Made by a program: the position numbers and the translations under genes. This document shows positions 8,276-19,991 of a stretch of 64,000 nt of DNA, piece after piece. The notes beneath the pieces were generated by a model, which had not been told where the DNA came from, ran no database searches, and worked only from the letters and a program-made list of their open reading frames with translations. This DNA comes from Ariolimax columbianus (Eukaryota; Mollusca; Gastropoda; Stylommatophora; Arionidae), in the NCBI GenBank assembly GCA_036924085.1, contig JAVGWX010000002.1, positions 84,314,704-84,378,703 on the forward strand. The letters run 5' to 3'. Positions within the stretch are counted from its first letter, which is position 1, and each line of letters opens with the position of its first letter.

Positions 8276-10514
8276 AATTTTGATTTTAGAAACATTGGTT
8301 TTTCTTGTCAGTAAAATTACTTGAAAGTCAGTGGAAATGCTTTTAACATATCCACATAATTAGTACGTTAAAATTGCAATACATTTCAAAGTGCTGAAAA
8401 TTGTTTAAACTTATAATATCCAATTTTTTTTCAAATCGCCTTTAATTGTGATTTTAGAAACATTGGTTTTTCTTGTAAGTAAAACTACTTGAAAGTGAGA
8501 GGAAATGCTTTTAACTTATCCACATAATTAGTGCGTTACAATTGCAATACATTTCAAAGTTCTGAAAATTGAATAAACTTATGATCTTCAATTTTTTTTC
8601 AAGTCGCTTTCTACTCAATTTTGATTTTAGAAACATTGGTTTTTCTTGTTAGTAAAATTACTTGAAAGTCAGTGGAAATGCTTTTAACTTATCCACATAA
8701 TTAGTGCGTTACAATTGCAATACATTTCAAAGTTCTGAAAATTGAATAAACTTATGATCTGCTATTTTTTTTCAAATCGCTTTCTACTCAATTTTGATTT
8801 TAGAAACATTGGATTTTCTGGTCAGTAAAATTACTTGAAAGTCAGTGGAAATGCTTTTAACTTATCCAGATAATTAGTGCGTTACAATTGCAATACATTT
8901 CAAAGTTCTGAAAATTGAATAAACTTATGATATGCTATTTTTTTACAAATCGCTTTCTACTCAATTTTGATTTTAGAAACATTGGTTTTTCTTGTCAGTA
9001 AAATTACTTGAAAGTCAGTGGAAATGCTTTTAACATATCCACATAATTAGTACGTTAAAATTGCAATACATTTCAAAGTGCTGAAAATTGTTTAAACTTA
9101 TAATATCCAATTTTTTTTCAAATCGCCTTTAATTTTGATTTTAGAAACATTGGTTTTTCTTGTAAGTAAAACTACTTGAAAGTGAGAGGAAATGATTTTA
9201 ACTTATCCACATAATTAGTGCGTTACAATTGCAATACATTTCAAAGTGCTGAAAATTGTCTGAACTTATGATCTGCTATTTTTTTTCAAATCGCTTTCTA
9301 CTCAATTTTTATTTTAGAAACATTGGTTTTTCTTGTTAGTAAAATTACTTGAAAGTCAGTGGAAATGCTTTTAACTTATCCACACAATTAGTGCGTTACA
9401 ATTGCAATACATTTCAAAGTGCTGAAAATTGTCTGAACTTATGATATGCTATTTTTTTACAAATCACTTTCTACTCAATTTTGATTTTAGAAACATTGGT
9501 TTTTCTTGTCAGTAAAATTACTTGAAAGTCAGTGGAAATGCTTTCAACTTATCCACATAATTAGTACGTTACAATTGCAATACATTTCAAAGTGCTGAAA
9601 ATTGTTCAAACTTATAATATGCAATTTTTTTTCAAATCGCCTTCTACTCAGATTTGATTTTAGAAACATTGGTTTTTCTTGTTAGAAAAATTACTTGAAA
9701 GTCAGTGGAAATGCTTTTAACTTATCCACATAATTAGTGCGTTACAATTGCAATACATTTCAAAGTTCTGAAAATTGAATAAACTTATGATCTGCTGTTT
9801 TTTTTCAAATCGCTTTCTACTCAATTTTGATTTTAGAAACATTGGTTTTTCTGGTCAGTAAAATTACTTGAAAGTCAGTGGAAATGCTTTTAACTTATCC
9901 ACAAAATTAGTGCGTTACAATTGCAATACATTTCAAAGTTCTGAAAATTGAATAAACTTATGACCTGCTATTTTTTTTAAAATCGCTTTCTACTCAATTT
10001 TGATTTTAGAAACATTGGATTTTCTGGTCAGTAAAATTACTTGAAAGTCAGTGGAAATGCTTTTAACTTATCCACAAAATTAGTGCGTTACAATTGCAAT
10101 ACATTTCAAAGTTCTGAAAATTGAATAAACTTATGACCTGCTATTTTTTTTAAAATCGCTTTCTACTCAATTTTGATTTTAGAAACATTGGATTTTCTGG
10201 TCAGTAAAATTACTTAAAAGTCAGTGGAAATGCTTTTAACTTATCCACATAATTAGTGCGTTACAATTGCAATACATTTCAAAGTTCTGAAAATTGAATA
10301 AACTTATGATCTTCAATTTTTTTTCAAGTCGCTTTCTACTCAATTTTGATTTTAGAAACATTGGTTTTTCTTGTTAGTAAAATTACTTGAAAGTCAGTGG
10401 AAATGCTTTTAACTTATCCACATAATTAGTGCGTTACAATTGCAATACATTTCAAAGTTCTGAAAATTGAATAAACTTATGATCTGCTATTTTTTTTCAA
10501 ATCGCTTTCTACTC
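8276..10514 (+). repeat. Z module (13-mer, 2,239 bp): A B Hk Dg A B H E C I Da Dk Hk
   Basis: Starts 8276, 8444, 8617, 8790, 8963, 9131, 9304, 9477, 9650, 9823, 9996, 10169, 10342. Marks: aattgtgatttt in the first B, aaatgatttt in the second B (9194), aatttttatttt in H, acgttacaattg in E. Recurs at 14824 and 23613, and at 34817 with the last monomer Dg. The first B takes a Dk-type 3' half (atcttcaa, caagtcgc), so it is a B/Dk hybrid. Confidence 0.85.
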
Positions 10515-11720
10515 AATTTTGATTTTAGAAACATTGGATTTTCTGGTCAGTAAAATTACTTGAAAGTCACTGGAAATGCTTTTAACATATCCACATAATT
10601 AGTACGTTAAAATTGCAATACATTTCAAAGTGCTGAAAATTGTTCAAACTTATAATATGCAATTTTTTTTCAAATCGCCTTTAATTTTGATTTTAGAAAC
10701 ATTGGTTTTTCTTGTAAGTAAATCTACTTGAAAGTGAGAGGAAATGCTTTTAACTTATCCACATAATTAGTGCGTTACAATTGCAATACATTTCAAAGTG
10801 CTGAACATTGTCTTAGTTTATGATCGGCAATTTTTTTTCAAATCGCCTTATTACTCAATTTTGATTTTAGAAACATTGGTTTTTCTTGTTAGAAAAATTA
10901 CTTGAAAGTCAGTGGAAATGCTTTTAACTTATCCACATAATTAGTGCGTTACAATTGCAATACATTTCAAAGTTCTGAAAATTGAATAAACTTATGATCT
11001 GCTATTTTTTTTCAAATCGCTTTCTACTCAATTTTGATTTTAGAAACATTGGATTTTCTGGTCAGTAAAATTACTTGAAAGTCAGTGGAAATGCTTTTAA
11101 CTTATCCACATAATTAGTGCGTTACAATTGCAATACATTTCAAAGTGCTGAAAATTGTCTGAACTTATGATATGCTATTTTTTTACAAATCGCTTTCTAC
11201 TCAATTTTGATTTTAGAAACATTGGTTTTTCTTGTCAGTAAAATTACTTGAAAGTCAGTGGAAATGCTTTCAACTTATCCACATAATTAGTACGTTAAAA
11301 TGTCAATACATTTCAAAGTGCTGAAAATTGTTCAAACTTATAATATGCAATTTTTTTTCAAATCGCCTTCTACTCAGATTTGATTTTAGAAACATTTGTT
11401 TTTCTTGTTAGAAAAATTACTTGAAAGTCAGTGGAAATGCTTTTAACTTATCCACATAATTAGTGCGTTACAATTGCAATACATTTCAAAGTTCTGAAAA
11501 TTGAATAAACTTATGATCTGCTATTTTTTTTCAAATCGCTTTCTACTCAATTTTGATTTTAGAAACATTGGTTTTTCTGGTCAGTAAAATTACTTGAAAG
11601 TCAGTGGAAATGCTTTTAACTTATCCACAAAATTAGTGCGTTACAATTGCAATACATTTCAAAGTTCTGAAAATTGAATAAACTTTGATCTGCTATTTTT
11701 TTACAAATCGCTTTCTACTC
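10515..11720 (+). repeat. D/A hybrid plus W module: D/A B C D E F I
   Basis: The hybrid at 10515 begins as D (ggattttctggtcag), carries a private gtcactgg and continues as class A (aacatatcc, 168 bp). It is followed by the W run B (174 bp, gatcggc), C, D, tgtc-E, F and I at 10683, 10857, 11030, 11203, 11376 and 11549. The W run matches 2069-3106 at an offset of 8,614 bp. Confidence 0.82.
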
Positions 11721-13271
11721 AATTTTGATTTTAGAAACATTGGTTTTTCTTGTCAGTAAAATTACTTGAAAGTCAGTGGAAATGCTTTTAACATATCCAC
11801 ATAATTAGTACGTTAAAATTGCAATACATTTCAAAGTGCTGAAAATTGTTCAAACTTATAATATGCAATTTTTTTTCAAATCGCCTTCTACTCAGATTTG
11901 ATTTTATAAACATTGGTTTTTCTTGTTAGAAAAATTACTTGAAAGTCAGTGGAAATGCTTTTAACTTATCCACATAATTAGTACGTTACAATTGCAATAC
12001 ATTTCAAAGTTCTGAAACTTGAATAAACTTATGATCTGCTATTTTTTTTCAAATCGCTTTCTACTCAATTTTGATTTTAGAAACATTGAATTTTCTTGTC
12101 AGTAAAATTACTTGAAAGTCAGTGGAAATGCTTTTAACATATCCACATAATTAGTACGTTAAAATTGCAATACATTTCAAAGTGCTGAAAATTGTTCAAA
12201 CTTATAATATGCAATTTTTTTTCAAATCGCCTTTAATTTTGATTTTAGAAACATTGGTTTTTCTTGTAAGTAAATCTACTTGAAAGTGAGAGGAAATGCT
12301 TTTAACTTATCCACATAATTAGTGCGTTACAATTGCAATACATTTCAAAGTTCTGAAAATTGAATAAACTTATGATCTGCTATTTTTTTTCAAATCGCTT
12401 TCTACTCAATTTTGAATTTAGAAACATTGGATTTTCTGGTCAGTAAAATTACTTGAAAGTCAGTGGAAATGCTTTTAACTTATCCACATAATTAGTGCGT
12501 TACAATTGCAATACATTTCAAAGTTCTGAAAATTGAATAAACTCATGATCTGCTATTTTTTTTCAAATCGCTTTCTACTCAATTTTGATTTTAGAAACAT
12601 TGGTTTTTCTTGTTAGTAAAATTACTTGAAAGTCAGTGGAAATGCTTTTAACTTATCCACACAATTAGTGCGTTACAATTGCAATACATTTCAAAGTGCT
12701 GAAAATTGTCTGAACTTATGATATGCTATTTTTTTACAAATCGCTTTCTACTCAATTTTGATTTTAGAAACATTGGTTTTTCTTGTCAGTAAAATTACTT
12801 GAAAGTCAGTGGAAATGCTTTCAACTTATCCACATAATTAGTACGTTAAAATTGCAATACATTTCAAAGTGCTGAAAATTGTTCAAACTTATAATATGCA
12901 ATTTTTTTTCAAATCGCCTTCTACTCAGATTTGATTTTAGAAACATTGGTTTTTCTTGTTAGAAAAATTACTTGAAAGTCAGTGGAAATGCTTTTAACTT
13001 ATCCACATAATTAGTGCGTTACAATTGCAATACATTTCAAAGTTCTGAAAATTGAATAAACCTATGATCTGCTATTTTTTTTAAAATCGCTTTCTACTCA
13101 ATTTTGATTTTAGAAACATTGGTTTTTCTGGTCAGTAAAATTACTTGAAAGTCAGTGGAAATGCTTTTAACTTATCCACAAAGTTAGTGCGTTACAATTG
13201 CAATACATTTCAAAGTTCTGAAAATTGAATAAACTTTGATCTGCTATTTTTTTACAAATTGCTTTCTACTC
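11721..13271 (+). repeat. X module with G H E C I: A C2 A B G H E C I (1,551 bp)
   Basis: Starts 11721, 11894, 12067, 12235, 12408, 12581, 12754, 12927, 13100. The second half (12408 on) matches 1037-1900 at an offset of 11,371 bp, including cctatg, aagttag and caaattgc; the first half matches 3107-3793. It is therefore a join of two arrangements that are separate in the first 4 kb. C2 here has gaaacttgaa. Confidence 0.8.
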
Positions 13272-14823
13272 AATTTTGATTTTAGAAACATTGGTTTTTC
13301 TTGTCAGTAAAATTACTTGAAAGTCAGTGGAAATGCTTTTAACATATCCACATAATTAGTACGTTAAAATTGCAATACATTTCAAAGTGCTGAAAATTGT
13401 TCAAACTTATAATATCCAATTTTTTTTCAAATCGCCTTTAATTTTGATTTTAGAAACATTGGTTTTTCTTGTAAGTAAAACTACTTGAAAGTGAGAGGAA
13501 ATGCTTTTAACTTATCCACATAATTAGTGCGTTACAATTGCAATACATTTCAAAGTGCTGAAAATTGTCTGAACTTATGATATGCTATTTTTTTACAAAT
13601 CGCTTTCTACTCAATTTTGATTTTAGAAACATTGGATTTTCTGGTCAGTAAAATTACTTGAAAGTCAGTGGAAATGCTTTTAACTTATCCACATAATTAG
13701 TGCGTTACAATTGCAATACATTTCAAAGTTCTGAAAATTGAATAAACTCATGATCTGCTATTTTTTTTCAAATCGCTTTCTACTCAATTTTGATTTTAGA
13801 AACATTGGTTTTTCTTGTTAGTAAAATTACTTGAAAGTCAGTGGAAATGCTTTTAACTTATCCACACAATTAGTGCGTTACAATTGCAATACATTTCAAA
13901 GTGCTGAAAATTGTCTGAACTTATGATATGCTATTTTTTTACAAATCGCTTTCTACTCAATTTTGATTTTAGAAACATTGGTTTTTCTTGTCAGTAAAAT
14001 TACTTGAAAGTCAGTGGAAATGCTTTTAACTTATCCACAAAATTAGTGCGTTACAATTGCAATACATTTCAAAGTTCTGAAAATTGAATAAACTTATGAC
14101 CTGCTATTTTTTTTAAAATCGCTTTCTACTCAATTTTGATTTTAGAAACATTGGATTTTCTGGTCAGTAAAATTACTTGAAAGTCAGTGGAAATGCTTTT
14201 AACTTATCCACAAAATTAGTGCGTTACAATTGCAATACATTTCAAAGTTCTGAAAATTGAATAAACTTATGACCTGCTATTTTTTTTTAAATCGCTTTCT
14301 ACTCAATTTTGATTTTAGAAACATTGGATTTTCTGGTCAGTAAAATTACTTAAAAGTCAGTGGAAATGCTTTTAACTTATCCACATAATTAGTGCGTTAC
14401 AATTGCAATACATTTCAAAGTTCTGAAAATTGAATAAACTTATGATCTTCAATTTTTTTTCAAGTCGCTTTCTACTCAATTTTGATTTTAGAAACATTGG
14501 TTTTTCTTGTTAGTAAAATTACTTGAAAGTCAGTGGAAATGCTTTTAACTTATCCACATAATTAGTGCGTTACAATTGCAATACATTTCAAAGTTCTGAA
14601 AATTGAATAAACTTATGATCTGCTATTTTTTTTCAAATCGCTTTCTACTCAATTTTGATTTTAGAAACATTGGATTTTCTGGTCAGTAAAATTACTTGAA
14701 AGTCAGTGGAAATGCTTTTAACTTATCCAGATAATTAGTGCGTTACAATTGCAATACATTTCAAAGTGCTGAAAATTGAATAAACTTATGATATGCTATT
14801 TTTTTACAAATCACTTTCTACTC
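13272..14823 (+). repeat. Nine-monomer Y variant: A B D H I Da Dk Hk Dg (1,552 bp)
   Basis: Starts 13272, 13440, 13613, 13786, 13959, 14132, 14305, 14478, 14651. Compared with the 11-mer it lacks E and C. The monomer at 13959 has cttgtcag with ccacaaa and gacctgc, like the one at 7411, which fits an exchange joining an E-type 5' end to class I. Confidence 0.8.
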
Positions 14824-17062
14824 AATTTTGATTTTAGAAACATTGGTTTTTCTTGTCAGTAAAATTACTTGAAAGTCAGTGGAAATGCTTTTAACATATC
14901 CACATAATTAGTACGTTAAAATTGCAATACATTTCAAAGTGCTGAAAATTGTTTAAACTTATAATATCCAATTTTTTTTCAAATCGCCTTTAATTGTGAT
15001 TTTAGAAACATTGGTTTTTCTTGTAAGTAAAACTACTTGAAAGTGAGAGGAAATGCTTTTAACTTATCCACATAATTAGTGCGTTACAATTGCAATACAT
15101 TTCAAAGTTCTGAAAATTGAATAAACTTATGATCTTCAATTTTTTTTCAAGTCGCTTTCTACTCAATTTTGATTTTAGAAACATTGGTTTTTCTTGTTAG
15201 TAAAATTACTTGAAAGTCAGTGGAAATGCTTTTAACTTATCCACATAATTAGTGCGTTACAATTGCAATACATTTCAAAGTTCTGAAAATTGAATAAACT
15301 TATGATCTGCTATTTTTTTTCAAATCGCTTTCTACTCAATTTTGATTTTAGAAACATTGGATTTTCTGGTCAGTAAAATTACTTGAAAGTCAGTGGAAAT
15401 GCTTTTAACTTATCCAGATAATTAGTGCGTTACAATTGCAATACATTTCAAAGTTCTGAAAATTGAATAAACTTATGATATGCTATTTTTTTACAAATCG
15501 CTTTCTACTCAATTTTGATTTTAGAAACATTGGTTTTTCTTGTCAGTAAAATTACTTGAAAGTCAGTGGAAATGCTTTTAACATATCCACATAATTAGTA
15601 CGTTAAAATTGCAATACATTTCAAAGTGCTGAAAATTGTTTAAACTTATAATATCCAATTTTTTTTCAAATCGCCTTTAATTTTGATTTTAGAAACATTG
15701 GTTTTTCTTGTAAGTAAAACTACTTGAAAGTGAGAGGAAATGATTTTAACTTATCCACATAATTAGTGCGTTACAATTGCAATACATTTCAAAGTGCTGA
15801 AAATTGTCTGAACTTATGATCTGCTATTTTTTTTCAAATCGCTTTCTACTCAATTTTTATTTTAGAAACATTGGTTTTTCTTGTTAGTAAAATTACTTGA
15901 AAGTCAGTGGAAATGCTTTTAACTTATCCACACAATTAGTGCGTTACAATTGCAATACATTTCAAAGTGCTGAAAATTGTCTGAACTTATGATATGCTAT
16001 TTTTTTACAAATCACTTTCTACTCAATTTTGATTTTAGAAACATTGGTTTTTCTTGTCAGTAAAATTACTTGAAAGTCAGTGGAAATGCTTTCAACTTAT
16101 CCACATAATTAGTACGTTACAATTGCAATACATTTCAAAGTGCTGAAAATTGTTCAAACTTATAATATGCAATTTTTTTTCAAATCGCCTTCTACTCAGA
16201 TTTGATTTTAGAAACATTGGTTTTTCTTGTTAGAAAAATTACTTGAAAGTCAGTGGAAATGCTTTTAACTTATCCACATAATTAGTGCGTTACAATTGCA
16301 ATACATTTCAAAGTTCTGAAAATTGAATAAACTTATGATCTGCTGTTTTTTTTCAAATCGCTTTCTACTCAATTTTGATTTTAGAAACATTGGTTTTTCT
16401 GGTCAGTAAAATTACTTGAAAGTCAGTGGAAATGCTTTTAACTTATCCACAAAATTAGTGCGTTACAATTGCAATACATTTCAAAGTTCTGAAAATTGAA
16501 TAAACTTATGACCTGCTATTTTTTTTAAAATCGCTTTCTACTCAATTTTGATTTTAGAAACATTGGATTTTCTGGTCAGTAAAATTACTTGAAAGTCAGT
16601 GGAAATGCTTTTAACTTATCCACAAAATTAGTGCGTTACAATTGCAATACATTTCAAAGTTCTGAAAATTGAATAAACTTATGACCTGCTATTTTTTTTA
16701 AAATCGCTTTCTACTCAATTTTGATTTTAGAAACATTGGATTTTCTGGTCAGTAAAATTACTTAAAAGTCAGTGGAAATGCTTTTAACTTATCCACATAA
16801 TTAGTGCGTTACAATTGCAATACATTTCAAAGTTCTGAAAATTGAATAAACTTATGATCTTCAATTTTTTTTCAAGTCGCTTTCTACTCAATTTTGATTT
16901 TAGAAACATTGGTTTTTCTTGTTAGTAAAATTACTTGAAAGTCAGTGGAAATGCTTTTAACTTATCCACATAATTAGTGCGTTACAATTGCAATACATTT
17001 CAAAGTTCTGAAAATTGAATAAACTTATGATCTGCTATTTTTTTTCAAATCGCTTTCTACTC
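14824..17062 (+). repeat. Z module (13-mer, 2,239 bp), copy 2
   Basis: Same order as 8276-10514 at an offset of 6,548 bp. Shared marks: aattgtgatttt, aaatgatttt (15742), aatttttatttt, acgttacaattg in E, ctgctgtttt in C. Confidence 0.85.
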
Positions 17063-18268
17063 AATTTTGATTTTAGAAACATTGGATTTTCTGGTCAGTA
17101 AAATTACTTGAAAGTCACTGGAAATGCTTTTAACATATCCACATAATTAGTACGTTAAAATTGCAATACATTTCAAAGTGCTGAAAATTGTTCAAACTTA
17201 TAATATGCAATTTTTTTTCAAATCGCCTTCTACTCAGATTTGATTTTAGAAACATTGGTTTTTCTTGTTAGAAAAATTACTTGAAAGTCAGTGGAAATGC
17301 TTTTAACTTATCCACATAATTAGTGCGTTACAATTGCAATACATTTCAAAGTTCTGAAAATTGAATAAACTTATGATCTGCTGTTTTTTTTCAAATCGCT
17401 TTCTACTCAATTTTGATTTTAGAAACATTGGTTTTTCTGGTCAGTAAAATTACTTGAAAGTCAGTGGAAATGCTTTTAACTTATCCACAAAATTAGTGCG
17501 TTACAATTGCAATACATTTCAAAGTTCTGAAAATTGAATAAACTTATGACCTGCTATTTTTTTTAAAATCGCTTTCTACTCAATTTTGATTTTAGAAACA
17601 TTGGATTTTCTGGTCAGTAAAATTACTTGAAAGTCAGTGGAAATGCTTTTAACTTATCCACAAAATTAGTGCGTTACAATTGCAATACATTTCAAAGTTC
17701 TGAAAATTGAATAAACTTATGACCTGCTATTTTTTTTTAAATCGCTTTCTACTCAATTTTGATTTTAGAAACATTGGATTTTCTGGTCAGTAAAATTACT
17801 TAAAAGTCAGTGGAAATGCTTTTAACTTATCCACATAATTAGTGCGTTACAATTGCAATACATTTCAAAGTTCTGAAAATTGAATAAACTTATGATCTTC
17901 AATTTTTTTTCAAGTCGCTTTCTACTCAATTTTGATTTTAGAAACATTGGTTTTTCTTGTTAGTAAAATTACTTGAAAGTCAGTGGAAATGCTTTTAACT
18001 TATCCACATAATTAGTGCGTTACAATTGCAATACATTTCAAAGTTCTGAAAATTGAATAAACTTATGATCTGCTATTTTTTTTCAAATCGCTTTCTACTC
18101 AATTTTGATTTTAGAAACATTGGATTTTCTGGTCAGTAAAATTACTTGAAAGTCACTGGAAATGCTTTTAACATATCCACATAATTAGTACGTTAAAATT
18201 GCAATACATTTCAAAGTGCTGAAAATTGTTCAAACTTATAATATGCAATTTTTTTTCAAATCGCCTTT
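16198..18268 (+). repeat. Six-monomer tandem duplication: (C I Da Dk Hk D/A) x2
   Basis: Starts 16198, 16371, 16544, 16717, 16890, 17063, then 17236, 17409, 17582, 17755, 17928, 18101: an offset of 1,038 bp. The first D/A hybrid is 173 bp and leads into class C; the second is 168 bp and leads into class B. Both carry gtcactgg. Confidence 0.85.
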
Positions 18269-19133
18269 AATTTTGATTTTAGAAACATTGGTTTTTCTTG
18301 TAAGTAAATCTACTTGAAAGTGAGAGGAAATGCTTTTAACTTATCCACATAATTAGTGCGTTACAATTGCAATACATTTCAAAGTGCTGAACATTGTCTT
18401 AGTTTATGATCGGCAATTTTTTTTCAAATCGCCTTATTACTCAATTTTGATTTTAGAAACATTGGTTTTTCTTGTTAGAAAAATTACTTGAAAGTCAGTG
18501 GAAATGCTTTTAACTTATCCACATAATTAGTGCGTTACAATTGCAATACATTTCAAAGTGCTGAAAATTGTCTGAACTTATGATATGCTATTTTTTTACA
18601 AATCGCTTTCTACTCAATTTTGATTTTAGAAACATTGGTTTTTCTTGTCAGTAAAATTACTTGAAAGTCAGTGGAAATGCTTTCAACTTATCCACATAAT
18701 TAGTACGTTAAAATGTCAATACATTTCAAAGTGCTGAAAATTGTTCAAACTTATAATATGCAATTTTTTTTCAAATCGCCTTCTACTCAGATTTGATTTT
18801 AGAAACATTTGTTTTTCTTGTTAGAAAAATTACTTGAAAGTCAGTGGAAATGCTTTTAACTTATCCACATAATTAGTGCGTTACAATTGCAATACATTTC
18901 AAAGTTCTGAAAATTGAATAAACTTATGATCTGCTATTTTTTTTCAAATCGCTTTCTACTCAATTTTGATTTTAGAAACATTGGTTTTTCTGGTCAGTAA
19001 AATTACTTGAAAGTCAGTGGAAATGCTTTTAACTTATCCACAAAATTAGTGCGTTACAATTGCAATACATTTCAAAGTTCTGAAAATTGAATAAACTTTG
19101 ATCTGCTATTTTTTTACAAATCGCTTTCTACTC
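18269..19133 (+). repeat. Shortened W module: B C/D E F I
   Basis: The monomer at 18443 begins as C (cttgttagaaaaatt) and ends as D (gtctgaac, gatatgc, T7 ac), replacing the separate C and D at 10857 and 11030 with one hybrid. The same hybrid recurs at 27232. Then tgtc-E 18616, F 18789, I 18962. Confidence 0.83.
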
Positions 19134-19991
19134 AATTTTGATTTTAGAAACATTGGTTTTTCTTGTCAGTAAAATTACTTGAAAGTCAGTGGAAATGCTT
19201 TTAACATATCCACATAATTAGTACGTTAAAATTGCAATACATTTCAAAGTGCTGAAAATTGTTCAAACTTATAATATGCAATTTTTTTTCAAATCGCCTT
19301 CTACTCAGATTTGATTTTATAAACATTGGTTTTTCTTGTTAGAAAAATTACTTGAAAGTCAGTGGAAATGCTTTTAACTTATCCACATAATTAGTACGTT
19401 ACAATTGCAATACATTTCAAAGTTCTGAAACTTGAATAAACTTATGATCTGCTATTTTTTTTCAAATCGCTTTCTACTCAATTTTGATTTTAGAAACATT
19501 GAATTTTCTTGTCAGTAAAATTACTTGAAAGTCAGTGGAAATGCTTTTAACATATCCACATAATTAGTACGTTAAAATTGCAATACATTTCAAAGTGCTG
19601 AAAATTGTTCAAACTTATAATATGCAATTTTTTTTCAAATCGCCTTCAATTTTGATTTTATAAACATTGGTTTTTCTTGTAAGTAAAAATACTTGAAAGT
19701 GAGCGGAAATGCTTTTAACTTATCCACATAATTAGTGCGTTACAATTGCAATACATTTCAAAGTGCTGAACATTGTCTTAGTTTATGATTGGCAATTTTT
19801 TTTCAAATCGCCTTCTACTCAATTTTGATTTTAGAAACATTGGTTTTTCTTGTTAGTAAAATTACTTGAAAGTCAGTGGAAATGCTTTTACCTTATCCAC
19901 ATAATTAGTGCGTTAAAATTGCAATACATTTCAAAGTGCTGAAAATTGTCTGAACATGATATGCTATTATTTTACAAATCGCTTTCTACTC
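18616..19991 (+). repeat. Partial unit of 1,376 bp between the two super-repeat copies
   Basis: Eight monomers: E F I A C2 A and two divergent monomers. The first six repeat 11203-12234 and are repeated again at 19992. This extra partial unit makes the spacing between copies 8,789 bp instead of 7,413 bp. It is absent between the second and third copies. Confidence 0.8.
19648..19991 (+). repeat. Most divergent monomer pair in the window (173 + 171 bp)
   Basis: The B-like monomer at 19648 has tataaac, gtaaaaatac, gtgagcgg and gattggc with cgccttctactc, a combination seen nowhere else. The next one (19821) has cttgttagtaaaatt, ttaccttatcc, gcgttaaaattg, gtctgaacatgatatgc (two bases shorter than usual) and ctattattttac. 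Each differs from its nearest class at several places, while other monomers usually differ from their class by none or one. Confidence 0.85.

Larger units (their letters stand above)
11203..18615 (+). repeat. 43-monomer super-repeat, copy 1 (7,413 bp)
   Basis: Runs from tgtc-E at 11203 to the next tgtc-E at 18616. Order: E F I, X module (11721-13271), nine-monomer Y-like block (13272-14823), Z module (14824-17062), D/A hybrid with a repeated C I Da Dk Hk block, second D/A hybrid, 174-bp B, C/D hybrid. Copy 2 starts at 19992. Shared rare marks include gtcactgg, aaatgatttt, aatttttatttt and caaattgc. Confidence 0.83.

Noticed and set aside
19648..19991. A transposon or unique insertion in the array.
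   Set aside because: Despite extra substitutions both units align along their whole length with the ordinary monomer. There are no terminal repeats or target-site duplications.
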